Assembly (NCBI GenBank): GCA_047610385.1 | Contig: JBLGAC010000017.1 | Location: 1-64,000 of the forward strand | DNA length: 64,000 nt | Origin: JBOCEF01 sp047610385 | GTDB taxonomy: Bacteria > Pseudomonadota > Alphaproteobacteria > Rhodobacterales > Rhodobacteraceae | Reading direction: 5' to 3' | Shown here: positions 56,254 through 64,000 of the stretch, piece by piece | Position numbering within the stretch: the stretch's first letter is position 1 | Layout: every line of letters starts with the position of its first letter | Made by a program: the position numbers and the translations under genes | The notes under the pieces: generated by a model | The model's input: only the letters and a program-made list of their open reading frames with translations | Told to the model about the DNA's origin: nothing | Database searches by the model: none

Positions 56254-56648
56254 ACATCGGCGATGTGGCAAAGGCCTCAGGCCTGCCCTCGAAAACCATC
56301 CGGTATTATGAAGACATCGGCCTGATCGCCCCTCATCGCGGCGACAACGGCTATCGTGATTTCTCGGACAAGGACCTGCACATCCTTGCGTTCATCGCGC
56401 GCGCGCGGGGGCTGGGGTTCGCGATCAACGACGTGCGCGCGCTGCTGTCTCTTTGGCATGACCGCGCGCGCGCCAGCGCCGACGTGAAACGGGTGGCTGA
56501 GGAACATCTGGCCACCATCGACGCCAAAATGCGCGAACTGACGCAGATGCGCGGCACGCTGGCCGGGCTGGTCGCCAGCTGTCACGGCGACGGGCGCCAT
56601 GATTGCCCGATCCTCGAAGGGCTGTCCGGCACCGCCGCCGGGACCTAA
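56250..56648 (+). CDS. cueR: Cu(I)-responsive MerR-family regulator
   Basis: A 132-residue MerR-type activator. The N-terminal winged helix-turn-helix is NIGDVAKASGLPSKTIRYYE, followed by a dimerisation helix and a metal-binding loop with CHGDGRHDC, the C-X7-C pattern by which CueR binds a single Cu(I). ATG 56250 overlaps the copA stop (ATGA 56250-56253). It should bind the dyad at 53781-53801 and bend the long-spacer promoter to activate its own operon. Confidence 0.95.
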   Translation: MNIGDVAKASGLPSKTIRYYEDIGLIAPHRGDNGYRDFSDKDLHILAFIARARGLGFAINDVRALLSLWHDRARASADVKRVAEEHLATIDAKMRELTQMRGTLAGLVASCHGDGRHDCPILEGLSGTAAGT

Positions 56649-56703
56649 CCCCGCCCCCGCCACACGCGGCGAGGAGGGGGGCGCAGGGGGAGGGCGCTCT
56701 AGG

Positions 56704-56737
56704 CCCTCCCCCGCCTTGGGCCCTCCCCCGCCTTGGG
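56704..56737. repeat. 17-bp tandem repeat downstream of cueR
   Basis: CCCTCCCCCGCCTTGGG occurs twice without a gap (56704-56720 and 56721-56737) in a C-rich 180-base gap between cueR and the RidA gene. A GGGAGGGC/GCCCTCCC hairpin begins just upstream (about 56688). No T-tract. Confidence 0.85.
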
Positions 56738-56828
56738 CGCGCCAAACACACCCCTTGGCTTGCGCACCGTGCTTGTGCAGGAAGGGGGTCCGATCCCCCC
56801 GCCACATCCGCCTCCAAGGAGCCATCCC

Positions 56829-57176
56829 ATGTCCGACATCAAACGCCTGCACACCGGCCCGCGCATGAGCCAGGCCGTGATCCACGGCAACACCGTCTAT
56901 TTCGCCGGTCAGGTCGGCGAGGCAGGCGCCTCGGTCGCGCGTCAGACCGAAACTGCGCTCGCCTCGCTCGACGCCCTGTTGGCTGAGGCCGGGACCGACA
57001 AGACCCGCCTGCTGCAGGTCACCATCTGGCTGGCGGACATGGCCGATTTTGCCGAAATGAACAGTGTCTGGGACGCTTGGGTTCCCGCTGGTGCCACGCC
57101 CGGCCGTGCCTGCGGCGAGGCCAAGCTGGCCGCGCCAGCTTACACCGTCGAAGTCATCGCGATCGCCGCGCTCTGA
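56829..57176 (+). CDS. RidA family protein
   Basis: A 115-residue YjgF/YER057c/UK114 fold protein, expected to form trimers and deaminate or otherwise handle reactive enamine/imine intermediates. The substrate-contacting Arg of active RidA proteins is probably the one in ATPGRACGEAKLA. It starts MSDIKRLHTGPRMSQAVIHG and continues NTVYFAGQVGE. AAGGA at 56816-56820 decides ATG 56829; the open frame runs further upstream without a ribosome site. It is not coupled to cueR and shows no link to copper. Confidence 0.9.
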   Translation: MSDIKRLHTGPRMSQAVIHGNTVYFAGQVGEAGASVARQTETALASLDALLAEAGTDKTRLLQVTIWLADMADFAEMNSVWDAWVPAGATPGRACGEAKLAAPAYTVEVIAIAAL

Positions 57177-57200
57177 GCGTATCTGTCGCGCAGAACTTGG

Positions 57201-57233
57201 CATAACGCCCGGCCCCTAGCCGGGCGTTATGCA
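57201..57233. terminator. Perfect 14-bp hairpin between convergent genes (likely bidirectional terminator)
   Basis: GCATAACGCCCGGC and GCCGGGCGTTATGC enclose a 5-base loop. It lies between the RidA gene (plus) and the DUF2244 gene (minus), 24 bases after the RidA stop. There is no long T-tract on either side, so the terminator role rests on position and stem strength. The remainder of the gap to 57430 holds no gene I can support. Confidence 0.6.
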
Positions 57234-57430
57234 CCACAAAATCAGACCGGGCCCCGATGAACCTGCGCCATGGATGGTCGAAGGGGCCGAGGTCAGCGAA
57301 AACCTGCCCGATGGGCGCCGCCACCGCACGCCCCCCGTCCCTTGATGCAGTGGCCGTCCGACCAGGAGCTGGCACAGCGCGCGCGCAGGCACCGCGGGAA
57401 CAGGCGGAAGCATCAGGCCCCCGCAGCTGT

Positions 57431-57979
57431 TCAGACGTCAGGCCGCCAAGGCGCCGCCTCAGGCGTTGCGCGCACGCGGGCCAACGCATCGTTCAATTGC
57501 GTGAACAGCGCCTCGCGTTCTTCGGGCACAAGGAACGCGCCCAGCTCTATCAGGCGTCCGGCACCGCGTAGGGTCAGGTAATTCTCAGGCCGGGCGTTTG
57601 GGTGCATGGTCAGATCAACCCAATAGGGGTTGGCCTGCCAGCGCAGCATGGCACCCGTGGGTTCGCGCCGCTCCACACAAATCATGTCAGGCCACAGGCG
57701 CAGGTGTTCCTCCAGCCGGCCATCGCGATAGTTGCGCTTGATCAGCAGATAAAGCAGCCCCCACGCCCCAACCAGGAACGGCAGCAGCGCCCACATGACG
57801 CGGGTGCCCATCAGCGGCAGAACCGGCAAGGCCAGCGCGATGCCCGCGATGGTCATCACGATGCGAAAGCCCTTTCGGGGCAGGGACCTGTGCGGCCACA
57901 ACCGGACCTCATAGGACGGAGTATCCGAACGAGAAACGGCCGGGGAGTTATCCCCGGCCGTGGTTTTGTCATCGCTCAT
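57431..57979 (-). CDS. DUF2244 family membrane protein
   Basis: A 182-residue protein with a polar N-terminus (MSDDKTTAGDN), two adjacent membrane helices at about residues 38-85 (GFRIVMTIAGIALALPVLPL, then VMWALLPFLVGAWGLLYLLI) and a soluble C-terminal part (LRWQANPYWVDLTMH, YLTLRGAGRLIELGAFL). This matches DUF2244, often found beside cytochrome oxidase genes in alphaproteobacteria; a role in oxidase assembly is suspected but unproven. It lies 21 bases downstream of ctaD on the same strand and is probably cotranscribed. Confidence 0.88.
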   Translation of the reverse strand: MSDDKTTAGDNSPAVSRSDTPSYEVRLWPHRSLPRKGFRIVMTIAGIALALPVLPLMGTRVMWALLPFLVGAWGLLYLLIKRNYRDGRLEEHLRLWPDMICVERREPTGAMLRWQANPYWVDLTMHPNARPENYLTLRGAGRLIELGAFLVPEEREALFTQLNDALARVRATPEAAPWRPDV

Positions 57980-58000
57980 GATGCGATCACCCTTGCGCGT

Positions 58001-59644
58001 TCAGTGTGCCGGCTTGTCCCACATCTCACGCGTTGGCAGCTGCTCAAACGTGTGCTCGGGCGGCGGGTTGGACAGGGTCCATTCCAGCGTGTCGGCATGG
58101 GGGCCCCAGTAGGCGGGCTCCGTAAGCTTCGCGCCCTTCGTCACTGTGACGTACATGATGTAGAAGAACAGCAGGAACGAGGCACCCGAAAGGAACGCAC
58201 CGTAAGAGCTGATTTCGTTCCACAGCGAGAACGCCTCAGGGTAGTCGATGTAGCGACGCGGCATGCCCTGACGACCCAGGAAGTGCTGCGGGAAGAAGGT
58301 GATGTTCGCGCCGATGAACATCATCCAGAAGTGGATTTTGCCCAGCGTTTCGGGATACTGGCGGCCAGACATCTTGCCGATCCAGTAGTACATGCCCGAG
58401 AAGATGCAGAACACCGCACCCAGCGACATCACGTAGTGGAAGTGCGCCACCACATAGTAGGTGTCGTGATACGCCCGATCCACGCCAGCCTGGGCCAGGA
58501 TCACACCAGTGACGCCGCCCACGGTGAACAGGAACAGAAAGCCCATTGCAAACAGCATCGGGGTTTTGAAGCTGATCGAGCCGCCCCACATCGTCGCGAT
58601 CCATGAGAAGATCTTGATGCCCGTGGGCACCGCGATCACCATGGTCGCCAGCATGAAGTACTGCTGCTGCGTGGCCGACAGGCCAACCGTGTACATGTGG
58701 TGTGCCCACACGACAAAGCCGAGCGCGCCAATCGCGATCATCGCGTAGACCATCCCGAGATAACCGAAGATCGGCTTTTTCGAGAAGGTCGAGATCACGT
58801 GGCTGACGATGCCGAAGCCCGGAACGATGATCATGTAGACTTCGGGATGGCCGAAGAACCACAGAAGATGCTGGTACAGCACCGGATCGCCGCCAGCCGC
58901 GGGGTCAAAGAACCCGGTGCCGAAGTTACGGTCAGTCAGCAGCATGGTGATGGCGCCAGCCAGAACGGGCAGCGACAGCAGGATCAGGAAAGCGGTGATG
59001 AAGATCGACCACGCAAACAGCGGCGTCTTGTGCAGGGTCATGCCCGGCGCGCGCATGTTCAGGAACGTGGTGATCATGTTGATCGCGCCCAGAATCGACG
59101 AGGCGCCCGACACGTGAATCGCGAAGATCGCAAGATCCATGGAATACCCAGGCTCAGACGTTGATAGCGGCGCATAAAGCACCCAACCGACGCCAGATCC
59201 AAGTTGCCCATCGCCGCCCGGCGACACCAGTGACAGCGTCGCGAGAGTGCAACCAGCAACATACATCCAGAAGCTGAGGTTGTTCATGCGCGGGAACGCC
59301 ATATCTGGCGCACCGATCATCAACGGCATGAAGTAGTTGCCGAAACCGCCGAACATCGCCGGGATCACGACGAAGAACATCATGAGGATGCCGTGCCCAG
59401 TGATCAGCACGTTCCACAGATGGCCGTTGGGGGTGATGCCGTCTTCCATGAGCATGTATTGGACGCCGGGCTCCATGAGCTCGAGACGCATGTACATGGT
59501 GAAGGCGATCGAGATGAAGCCCATCAACGCCGAGACGATGAGGTACAGAATCCCGATGTCTTTGTGGTTCGTCGAGAGGAACCAGCGCGTGAAGAACCCC
59601 GGCCGGGGGTGGTCTTCGTGCGCGTGAAGCGCTGCGTCGGCCAT
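58001..59644 (-). CDS. ctaD: Cytochrome c oxidase subunit I (aa3 type)
   Basis: A 547-residue, 12-helix catalytic subunit that reduces oxygen and pumps protons. The haem a ligand region (GHGILMMFF), the Cu_B site with the His-Tyr cross-link motif (WFFGHPEVYMIIVPGFG), AHHMYTVGL and the HFHYVMSLG haem ligands are all present. The glutamate in HPEVY is the A-family copper-site residue. AGGAG at 59652-59656 (reverse) is 7 bases from ATG 59644, which is the start; the frame continues upstream without meaning. DUF2244 follows. Subunits II and III are not in the window, as in Rhodobacteraceae, where they lie elsewhere. Confidence 0.97.
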   Translation of the reverse strand: MADAALHAHEDHPRPGFFTRWFLSTNHKDIGILYLIVSALMGFISIAFTMYMRLELMEPGVQYMLMEDGITPNGHLWNVLITGHGILMMFFVVIPAMFGGFGNYFMPLMIGAPDMAFPRMNNLSFWMYVAGCTLATLSLVSPGGDGQLGSGVGWVLYAPLSTSEPGYSMDLAIFAIHVSGASSILGAINMITTFLNMRAPGMTLHKTPLFAWSIFITAFLILLSLPVLAGAITMLLTDRNFGTGFFDPAAGGDPVLYQHLLWFFGHPEVYMIIVPGFGIVSHVISTFSKKPIFGYLGMVYAMIAIGALGFVVWAHHMYTVGLSATQQQYFMLATMVIAVPTGIKIFSWIATMWGGSISFKTPMLFAMGFLFLFTVGGVTGVILAQAGVDRAYHDTYYVVAHFHYVMSLGAVFCIFSGMYYWIGKMSGRQYPETLGKIHFWMMFIGANITFFPQHFLGRQGMPRRYIDYPEAFSLWNEISSYGAFLSGASFLLFFYIMYVTVTKGAKLTEPAYWGPHADTLEWTLSNPPPEHTFEQLPTREMWDKPAH

Positions 59645-59919
59645 ATGTGAACTCCTGCCGCGTTGTTCTAGGCTGCCGAACCCCCGGCGGGGGCCGACCC
59701 ATATCGAGCGTGTGCCTACACGAAGGCGCCGCCCTGAAACAATGGCTTCGAAGGTCGCAGCGCGGGCGCGCGGCATATGGGCCGCACCCCGGGCGGCTTC
59801 AACCCCCGGCACCGACCGCAAGCGCGGTCTTCGTGTTAGCGCAAAGATATCCCTATCCATCGCCATGACCACGCGACAAATGCACATTTTCAATCGGTGG
59901 AACGTGGCGCCAAAGCCGA
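59645..59919. other. Intergenic region upstream of ctaD
   Basis: A 275-base gap on the minus-strand side between lipB and ctaD. It must hold the ctaD promoter. I see no convincing -35/-10 pair and no FNR-type palindrome; the frame that continues upstream of ctaD is Arg-rich and not protein-like. Confidence 0.4.
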
Positions 59920-60594
59920 TCAGCCCCGGCGCGCCAGTGGGCCATCGGGGCCGAACACATCCTGAAAGGCGGCGCGCAGGGCCAGATCAAGGTCTTCCAT
60001 AGACGGGGTCAGGCCCAGATCCCACAGGCTGGTGACGCCGTGCTCAGCGATGCCGCAGGGGATGATTCCGTCAAAATGGCTCAGGTCCGGGTCCAGATTG
60101 ATCGAAACGCCGTGAAAGCTGACCCAGCGGCGCAGACGCAGGCCGATGGCGGCGATCTTGTCCTCTGGCACGGCACCGGTCGCGGTCAGGGGCTTGTCGG
60201 GGCGCATGACCCAGACGCCGACGCGGCCGGTCCGGCGCTCAGCAATCACGTTAAAGGCGGCGAGGGTGCGGATCACCCATTCCTCCAGCCCCCAGACGAA
60301 TCGGCGCAGGTCCTGCCCGCGCGCGCCAACATCAAGCATCGCATACGCCACCCGCTGCCCCGGCCCGTGATAGGTGTATTCGCCGCCGCGCCTGGCCTGG
60401 AACACCTCGAATCGGTTGGGCTCAAGCAGATCCGCGGGTTTGGCGGAGGTGCCGGCGGTGTAAAGCGGCGGGTGCTCCAGCAGCCAGACCAGTTCTTCCG
60501 CGCCGTCCTTGCGGATGGCGTCGGCGCGGGCCTCCATGAAGGCGAGCGCGTGGGGATAGGGGGTCAGCCCCTCAGAAATAAGCCATTCGGTCAT
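59920..60594 (-). CDS. lipB: Lipoyl(octanoyl) transferase
   Basis: A 224-residue cytosolic enzyme that transfers octanoate from acyl-carrier protein to lipoyl domains of 2-oxoacid dehydrogenases. The substrate-binding motif RRGGEYTYHGPGQ is intact, the catalytic lysine lies in KIAAIGLRLRRWVSFHG, and the catalytic cysteine in IIPCGI. ATG 60594 gives MTEWLIS; the frame extends 12 codons upstream to 60630, but this shorter form is the family norm. It is probably a single-gene unit. Confidence 0.95.
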   Translation of the reverse strand: MTEWLISEGLTPYPHALAFMEARADAIRKDGAEELVWLLEHPPLYTAGTSAKPADLLEPNRFEVFQARRGGEYTYHGPGQRVAYAMLDVGARGQDLRRFVWGLEEWVIRTLAAFNVIAERRTGRVGVWVMRPDKPLTATGAVPEDKIAAIGLRLRRWVSFHGVSINLDPDLSHFDGIIPCGIAEHGVTSLWDLGLTPSMEDLDLALRAAFQDVFGPDGPLARRG

Positions 60595-60780
60595 GGCAAA
60601 CAAATAGGCCCGCGCGCGCCGATCTGGCAAGCGGTGCGCGGATCAGGCCTGCCCCTGTCCGCTTGGCGGGGGCGCCGCGCGACCAATGATCTGCCCGGTT
60701 GCGGGCGGGGCGCCCGCGCGGCGACAGGACCGGGGGTTCGGGATATTTTCACATGGGCGCATTTTTCCGCCCATCGCCTA

Positions 60781-60809
60781 TTGGCAACCTGATCGAGCGC
60801 TGCTAAATC
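60781..60809 (+). promoter_or_regulatory. Promoter of tRNA-Leu
   Basis: TTGGCA (60781-60786) and TAAATC (60804-60809) are 17 bases apart, with TGC directly before the -10. Transcription would begin near 60816, ten bases before the mature tRNA 5' end. Confidence 0.6.
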
Positions 60810-60825
60810 CCGGCTCGCTGATGAC

Positions 60826-60912
60826 GCGGTCGTGGCGGAATTGGTAGACGCGCAGCGTTGAGGTCGCTGTGGGGTAACACCCGTGGAAGTTCGAGTCTTC
60901 TCGACCGCACCA
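60826..60912 (+). tRNA. tRNA-Leu(GAG)
   Basis: An 87-nt class II tRNA including an encoded CCA. The acceptor stem pairs GCGGTCG (60826-60832) with CGACCGC (60902-60908), the discriminator is A60909, and the D arm contains GAATTGGTAGACGC. The anticodon stem CAGCG/CGCTG closes the loop TTGAGGT, so the anticodon is GAG (leucine codons CUC and CUU). A long variable arm and the TTCGAGT T-loop complete it. Confidence 0.96.
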
Positions 60913-60944
60913 TCAGCTTTATCGCCCGAACGGGCGACAAGGCA

Positions 60945-60974
60945 GCGCCCGCAAGCAGAAATGCTTGCGGGCGC
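60945..60974 (+). terminator. Hairpin terminator after tRNA-Leu
   Basis: A perfect 12-bp stem (GCGCCCGCAAGC / GCTTGCGGGCGC) with a 6-base loop, 32 bases after the tRNA. A smaller CGCCCG-AA-CGGGCG hairpin lies just before it. The T-run is weak. It also separates the tRNA from the convergent membrane protein gene. Confidence 0.65.
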
Positions 60975-61009
60975 GCTTCGTTTCAGACCCTTTGCATGTT
61001 TTGCCGCGA

Positions 61010-62773
61010 TCAGCCTTCTGCGGGGGGCGGGATGTCTGGTTCAGGGCCCATCTTCGGCTCAAGCCTCGTGCCGCTCGACACCCCGAGGGCGCGCAGGCCG
61101 TCTTCGACGCCGGTGGCGATGCGCCCCTCGGCAATCGGGGCCTTCAGCACCTGCGCGGTTTGGCGATCAAGCATCAGCAGCCGCGGCCGATTGCGCAGAA
61201 ACGGATCATTGCGCACCAGATCGCGGCCGAACCACAGCGCCTCAGTGTCAATCGCGACCGTATCCGCATCAAGGGACTGCAGCCAAAGCTGCGCGCGGGC
61301 GCGTGGGGCCATCTTGGCCTCTACCTGCGCCAGCCGCCACGGGACCAGAAGCACCGCCGAGACCGCGATCAACAGCATGCCAAACCGCATGAGCCGCCGG
61401 GGATCCACCGCACGAGGCGGGGCAGCACAGGCCGCCGCGGCCACCACAGCCATCGCGCCCAGCCAAGGGTGCAGATAGCGATAGCCCCAACCATGCATCT
61501 GATCGGGCATGAACAGCCAACGAAACGCGACCGAAAGCGCCACGCTGACCACGCAAAGCTTTTCAGCGGTGCCGAGGCGGCGCCAACTGACTGCCCCCAT
61601 GCAGAACAGGATCAGCAACGCCGGCGACAGCCACAGCGCGAATCGCGCCATGGCGACGGCAAAGACTGGCCCATGGGGCAAGGGCGGCGCAGTCACCGGC
61701 GCCGGGCCGATGCCGGGCGACCACCCCTGCAGATACCGGTATTGCCACGGGTCCCGCGGCAGCGCCGACCAATCGCCGCTTTGCAGCGCGACGGCCAGTT
61801 CGGGCCACATCATCCACATGACCATCGCGGTCCCATAGACCACGCCGTAGACCAACGCCCATCCCCGCCCCGGAAATGCGCCCAGCAGCAGCGCCAGCCC
61901 GAAAGGTGCGGCGAACATGGAATGCACATGCACCTGATGCAGGCCCAGCGCCAACACCCCAATCGCCATCGCCGCCAGATGCCCCCGTGCGCGCCCGCGC
62001 AAAAAGCACGCAAGCCAACACATATTGAGCGCCAGATGCGCGGGGAACGAGAACCCTGACCCCGACATGGCGATGAATTGCGGCGACGCGGCCAGCGCCC
62101 CGGCGCCGATCAACGCCGCAATCGGATGGTCAGGGCGCAGGCGCCGGATCACGCGATACGTCGCCAGCGCCGCCAACGCGGCCAGCGCGGGGTTCAGGAC
62201 GGACGCGGATCCCAGCAGCTCCGCCCCCGCCAGCATCGCGGCATAGACCGGGCGGTAATGAGAGCCCCACAGCCCATGGACCGTATCCACAAACACAAAC
62301 ACAAACACCGGCTGCAACGCCTGCGCAAAGGGCAGGTCGGCGGCGGAGATCGGCGCGAGGATCTGCCCCTCAAGGAAAATCCGGGCCTGGAACACAGGGA
62401 TGAATTCATCCCCCGCCAGATTGAAATTATGATGGGCGATGACTTTCGCAGCCAGCGCCGCGGCGAAGGCCGCCGTCGCCAGCAGCAGGGGCGTCGCCCG
62501 GCGCGCAGCAATCACCGACGGATCCCAGATCGGCCGCCCCGCGACCATCCAGCAGATCAGCGCCAGCGCGAGGGTCAGGAAAATCAGCGGCTGGTCCTGC
62601 ACGACGAACAGCCTGACCATCGCTGCCCGCCCCAGATCAGGCGTCTGCACGACCCAGCCCGGCAGCAATCCCCAGACCACCTGAACCGCCACGAACAAGG
62701 CAACCGCCCATAACAGCGGTGCCACCGCGGCGATTGCACTGCTTGGGCGGGTCTGAACGGGCGGTTGGGGCAT
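61010..62773 (-). CDS. Polytopic membrane protein, GT-C glycosyltransferase-like
   Basis: A 587-residue inner-membrane protein with about 10-13 hydrophobic helices and a soluble C-terminal tail of about 120 residues. The first large loop carries NLAGDEFIPVFQARIFLEG, an acidic GDE motif near the position where GT-C (PMT/ArnT-like) enzymes hold catalytic Asp/Glu, and WGSHYRPVYAAMLAGAELLG. This suggests a sugar transferase using a lipid-linked donor, but no specific family can be named. No partner genes are adjacent. ATG 62773 gives MPQPPVQTR before the first helix. Confidence 0.7.
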   Translation of the reverse strand: MPQPPVQTRPSSAIAAVAPLLWAVALFVAVQVVWGLLPGWVVQTPDLGRAAMVRLFVVQDQPLIFLTLALALICWMVAGRPIWDPSVIAARRATPLLLATAAFAAALAAKVIAHHNFNLAGDEFIPVFQARIFLEGQILAPISAADLPFAQALQPVFVFVFVDTVHGLWGSHYRPVYAAMLAGAELLGSASVLNPALAALAALATYRVIRRLRPDHPIAALIGAGALAASPQFIAMSGSGFSFPAHLALNMCWLACFLRGRARGHLAAMAIGVLALGLHQVHVHSMFAAPFGLALLLGAFPGRGWALVYGVVYGTAMVMWMMWPELAVALQSGDWSALPRDPWQYRYLQGWSPGIGPAPVTAPPLPHGPVFAVAMARFALWLSPALLILFCMGAVSWRRLGTAEKLCVVSVALSVAFRWLFMPDQMHGWGYRYLHPWLGAMAVVAAAACAAPPRAVDPRRLMRFGMLLIAVSAVLLVPWRLAQVEAKMAPRARAQLWLQSLDADTVAIDTEALWFGRDLVRNDPFLRNRPRLLMLDRQTAQVLKAPIAEGRIATGVEDGLRALGVSSGTRLEPKMGPEPDIPPPAEG

Positions 62774-62887
62774 ACGCGGGCGGCCTTTTTTGGTCTTTCA
62801 CGCGCGGACCGACCCTAGTGCCGCCGCGCAAAGACAACAAACCGTGCGGCCGCCAAAGTCCAGAGATTGCCTTTGAAAAGCGGCACC

Positions 62888-62915
62888 AAAAAAAAGGGGC
62901 AGCCGAAGCCGCCCC
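62888..62915 (-). terminator. Rho-independent terminator of ettA
   Basis: On the minus strand GGGGCGGC-TTCG-GCTGCCCC (one G-U pair) is followed by eight Ts, 22 bases after the ettA stop. Confidence 0.9.
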
Positions 62916-62937
62916 GATCATCGCTATACCGCCACAA

Positions 62938-64000
62938 TCACCGCGCGAACTTCTTATATTTCAACCGATGCGGGTTGACCGATTCCGGGCCGAGGCGGCG
63001 GATCTTGTCTTCCTCATACGCGGTGAAGTCGCCTTCGAACCATTCCACATGGCTGTCGCCTTCGAAGGCCAGCATGTGGGTGCAGATGCGGTCAAGAAAC
63101 CAGCGGTCATGCGAGATCACCACCGCACAGCCCGCAAAGTTCAAGATCGCGTCTTCGAGCGCGCGCAGCGTTTCAACATCAAGATCGTTGGTCGGCTCAT
63201 CGAGCAGCAGCACATTGCCGCCATCGCGCAGCAGTTTGGCCAGATGCACGCGGTTGCGTTCGCCGCCCGACAGCAGGCCGACCTTTTTCTGCTGGTCGCC
63301 GCCCTTGAAGTTAAAGGCCCCGCAATAGGCGCGCGACGCCATTTCAGCCTGACCCAGCTTGATGATGTCGAGGCCGTCGGAGACTTCCTCCCACACGTTC
63401 TTGTTGGGATCGAGCGCATCGCGCGACTGGTCCACGAAGCTCAGCTTCACGGTGTCGCCGAATTCGACCGTGCCGCTGTCGGGCTCTTCCTGCCCGGTCA
63501 GCATGCGGAACAGCGTGGATTTACCCGCGCCGTTCGGGCCGATCACGCCAACGATGCCGCCGGGGGGCAGTGAGAAGCTCAGGTTCTCGATCAGCAGGTT
63601 GTCGCCGAACGCCTTGTTCAGGTTCGCGACCTCAATGACCTTGTTGCCGAGGCGCGGACCATGCGGAATGATGATCTGGGCGCGGCCGATCTGTTCGCGC
63701 TCAGACGTGTTGACCAGATCTTCGTAAGCGCTGAGACGGGCCTTGGATTTCGCCTGACGGGCCTTGGGCGACTGGCGCACCCATTCCAGTTCGCGCGAAA
63801 TCGTCTTCTGACGCGATTTGTCATCGCGCGACTCATGCTCCAGCCGCTTGGCCTTCAGCTCCAGCCAGCGCGAATAGTTGCCTTCGTACGGGATGCCGCG
63901 ACCGCGATCAATTTCCAGGATCCACGACGTGATGTCATCGAGGAAATAGCGGTCATGGGTCACGATCAGGATCGTGCCCTTATAGGCGATCAGGTGCTTT
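62938..64000 (-). CDS. ettA: Energy-dependent translational throttle protein EttA (5' part outside window)
   Basis: The C-terminal 354 or so codons of an ABC-F protein that binds the ribosomal E site and gates translation by energy state. The visible part begins at the end of the first ATPase domain (KHLIAYKGTILIVTHDRYFL), then the positively charged linker (KAKRLEHESRDDKSRQKTIS), then the second ATPase domain with Walker A GPNGAGKST, signature LSGGERNRVHLAK and Walker B VLLLDEPTND, and the tail RLGPESVNPHRLKYKKFAR. The EttA-type linker and tail separate it from Uup. The frame continues past 64000. Confidence 0.95.
   Translation of the reverse strand, partial: KHLIAYKGTILIVTHDRYFLDDITSWILEIDRGRGIPYEGNYSRWLELKAKRLEHESRDDKSRQKTISRELEWVRQSPKARQAKSKARLSAYEDLVNTSEREQIGRAQIIIPHGPRLGNKVIEVANLNKAFGDNLLIENLSFSLPPGGIVGVIGPNGAGKSTLFRMLTGQEEPDSGTVEFGDTVKLSFVDQSRDALDPNKNVWEEVSDGLDIIKLGQAEMASRAYCGAFNFKGGDQQKKVGLLSGGERNRVHLAKLLRDGGNVLLLDEPTNDLDVETLRALEDAILNFAGCAVVISHDRWFLDRICTHMLAFEGDSHVEWFEGDFTAYEEDKIRRLGPESVNPHRLKYKKFAR

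Noticed and set aside
57154..57489. 111-codon minus-strand frame upstream of the DUF2244 stop
   Set aside because: It overlaps the hairpin and the 3' ends of two genes, is Arg-rich, and has no recognised domain; part of it (around GQVFADLGPFDHPWRRF) looks protein-like, so a gene remnant cannot be excluded.

Overview
The window reads as chromosomal DNA of a GC-rich alphaproteobacterium, most likely Rhodobacteraceae. The signs are two proteins with VPLPA-CTERM-type tails, a GTTC-N7-GTTC SOS box in front of recA, an ICE-like (Irr) operator in front of mbfA, a DUF2244 gene next to ctaD, and a nitrate assimilation cluster with the usual Rhodobacteraceae content and order. I cannot name the species.

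Layout. 1-7447: a tightly coupled nucleoside uptake and salvage operon (two ABC permeases, cdd, purine nucleoside phosphorylase, deoC, deoA, deoB, upp). 7556-11618: pirin, a VPLPA-CTERM gene broken by an in-frame TGA, SOS-regulated recA, and iron-regulated mbfA. 11619-14640: an AT-richer decayed zone with the wreck of a SAM-domain/class III cyclase/AAA+ gene and a frameshifted second VPLPA-CTERM gene. 14738-18041: an NsrR-like Rrf2 regulator, convergent with a CoA-transferase/TPP-enzyme pair. 18481-44688: one uninterrupted reading frame for a protein of about 8,735 residues. 44790-53758: a complete assimilatory nitrate/nitrite gene set (nasT, nasS, nrtA, nrtB, nrtC, nirB, nirD, nasA, a GT3-family gene, cobA/cysG-like) in which every gene is broken and which carries a decayed IS5-type element. 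53778-56648: a copper export unit (CueR-type promoter, copA, cueR). 56829-64000: RidA family, DUF2244, ctaD, lipB, tRNA-Leu(GAG), a polytopic GT-C-like membrane protein, and the 3' part of ettA.

The standout is the giant gene. I counted its N-terminal repeats by hand. They fall into eight blocks of exactly seven units each (56 in all). The blocks are separated by cadherin-like spacers, single except for a pair after block 4. This predicts a string of eight seven-bladed beta-propellers. It is followed by about ten cadherin-like domains, a CARDB domain, a glycine-rich hinge inside a cysteine-containing zone, an Ala-rich helical segment, more cadherin-like and Calx-beta domains, and C-terminal lectin-like repeats. 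The 26-kb frame has stayed open while genes on both sides have decayed, which argues that it is under selection. No signal peptide, secretion ABC transporter or canonical RTX array is visible in the window.

The dead nitrate cluster is the second theme. Its gene order and ATGA junctions survive, but stops, frameshifts, in-frame deletions, fusion of nrtB to nrtC, a 10-bp repeat expansion in nasS and an IS insertion in nrtA have destroyed it. This predicts loss of nitrate and nitrite assimilation through this locus.
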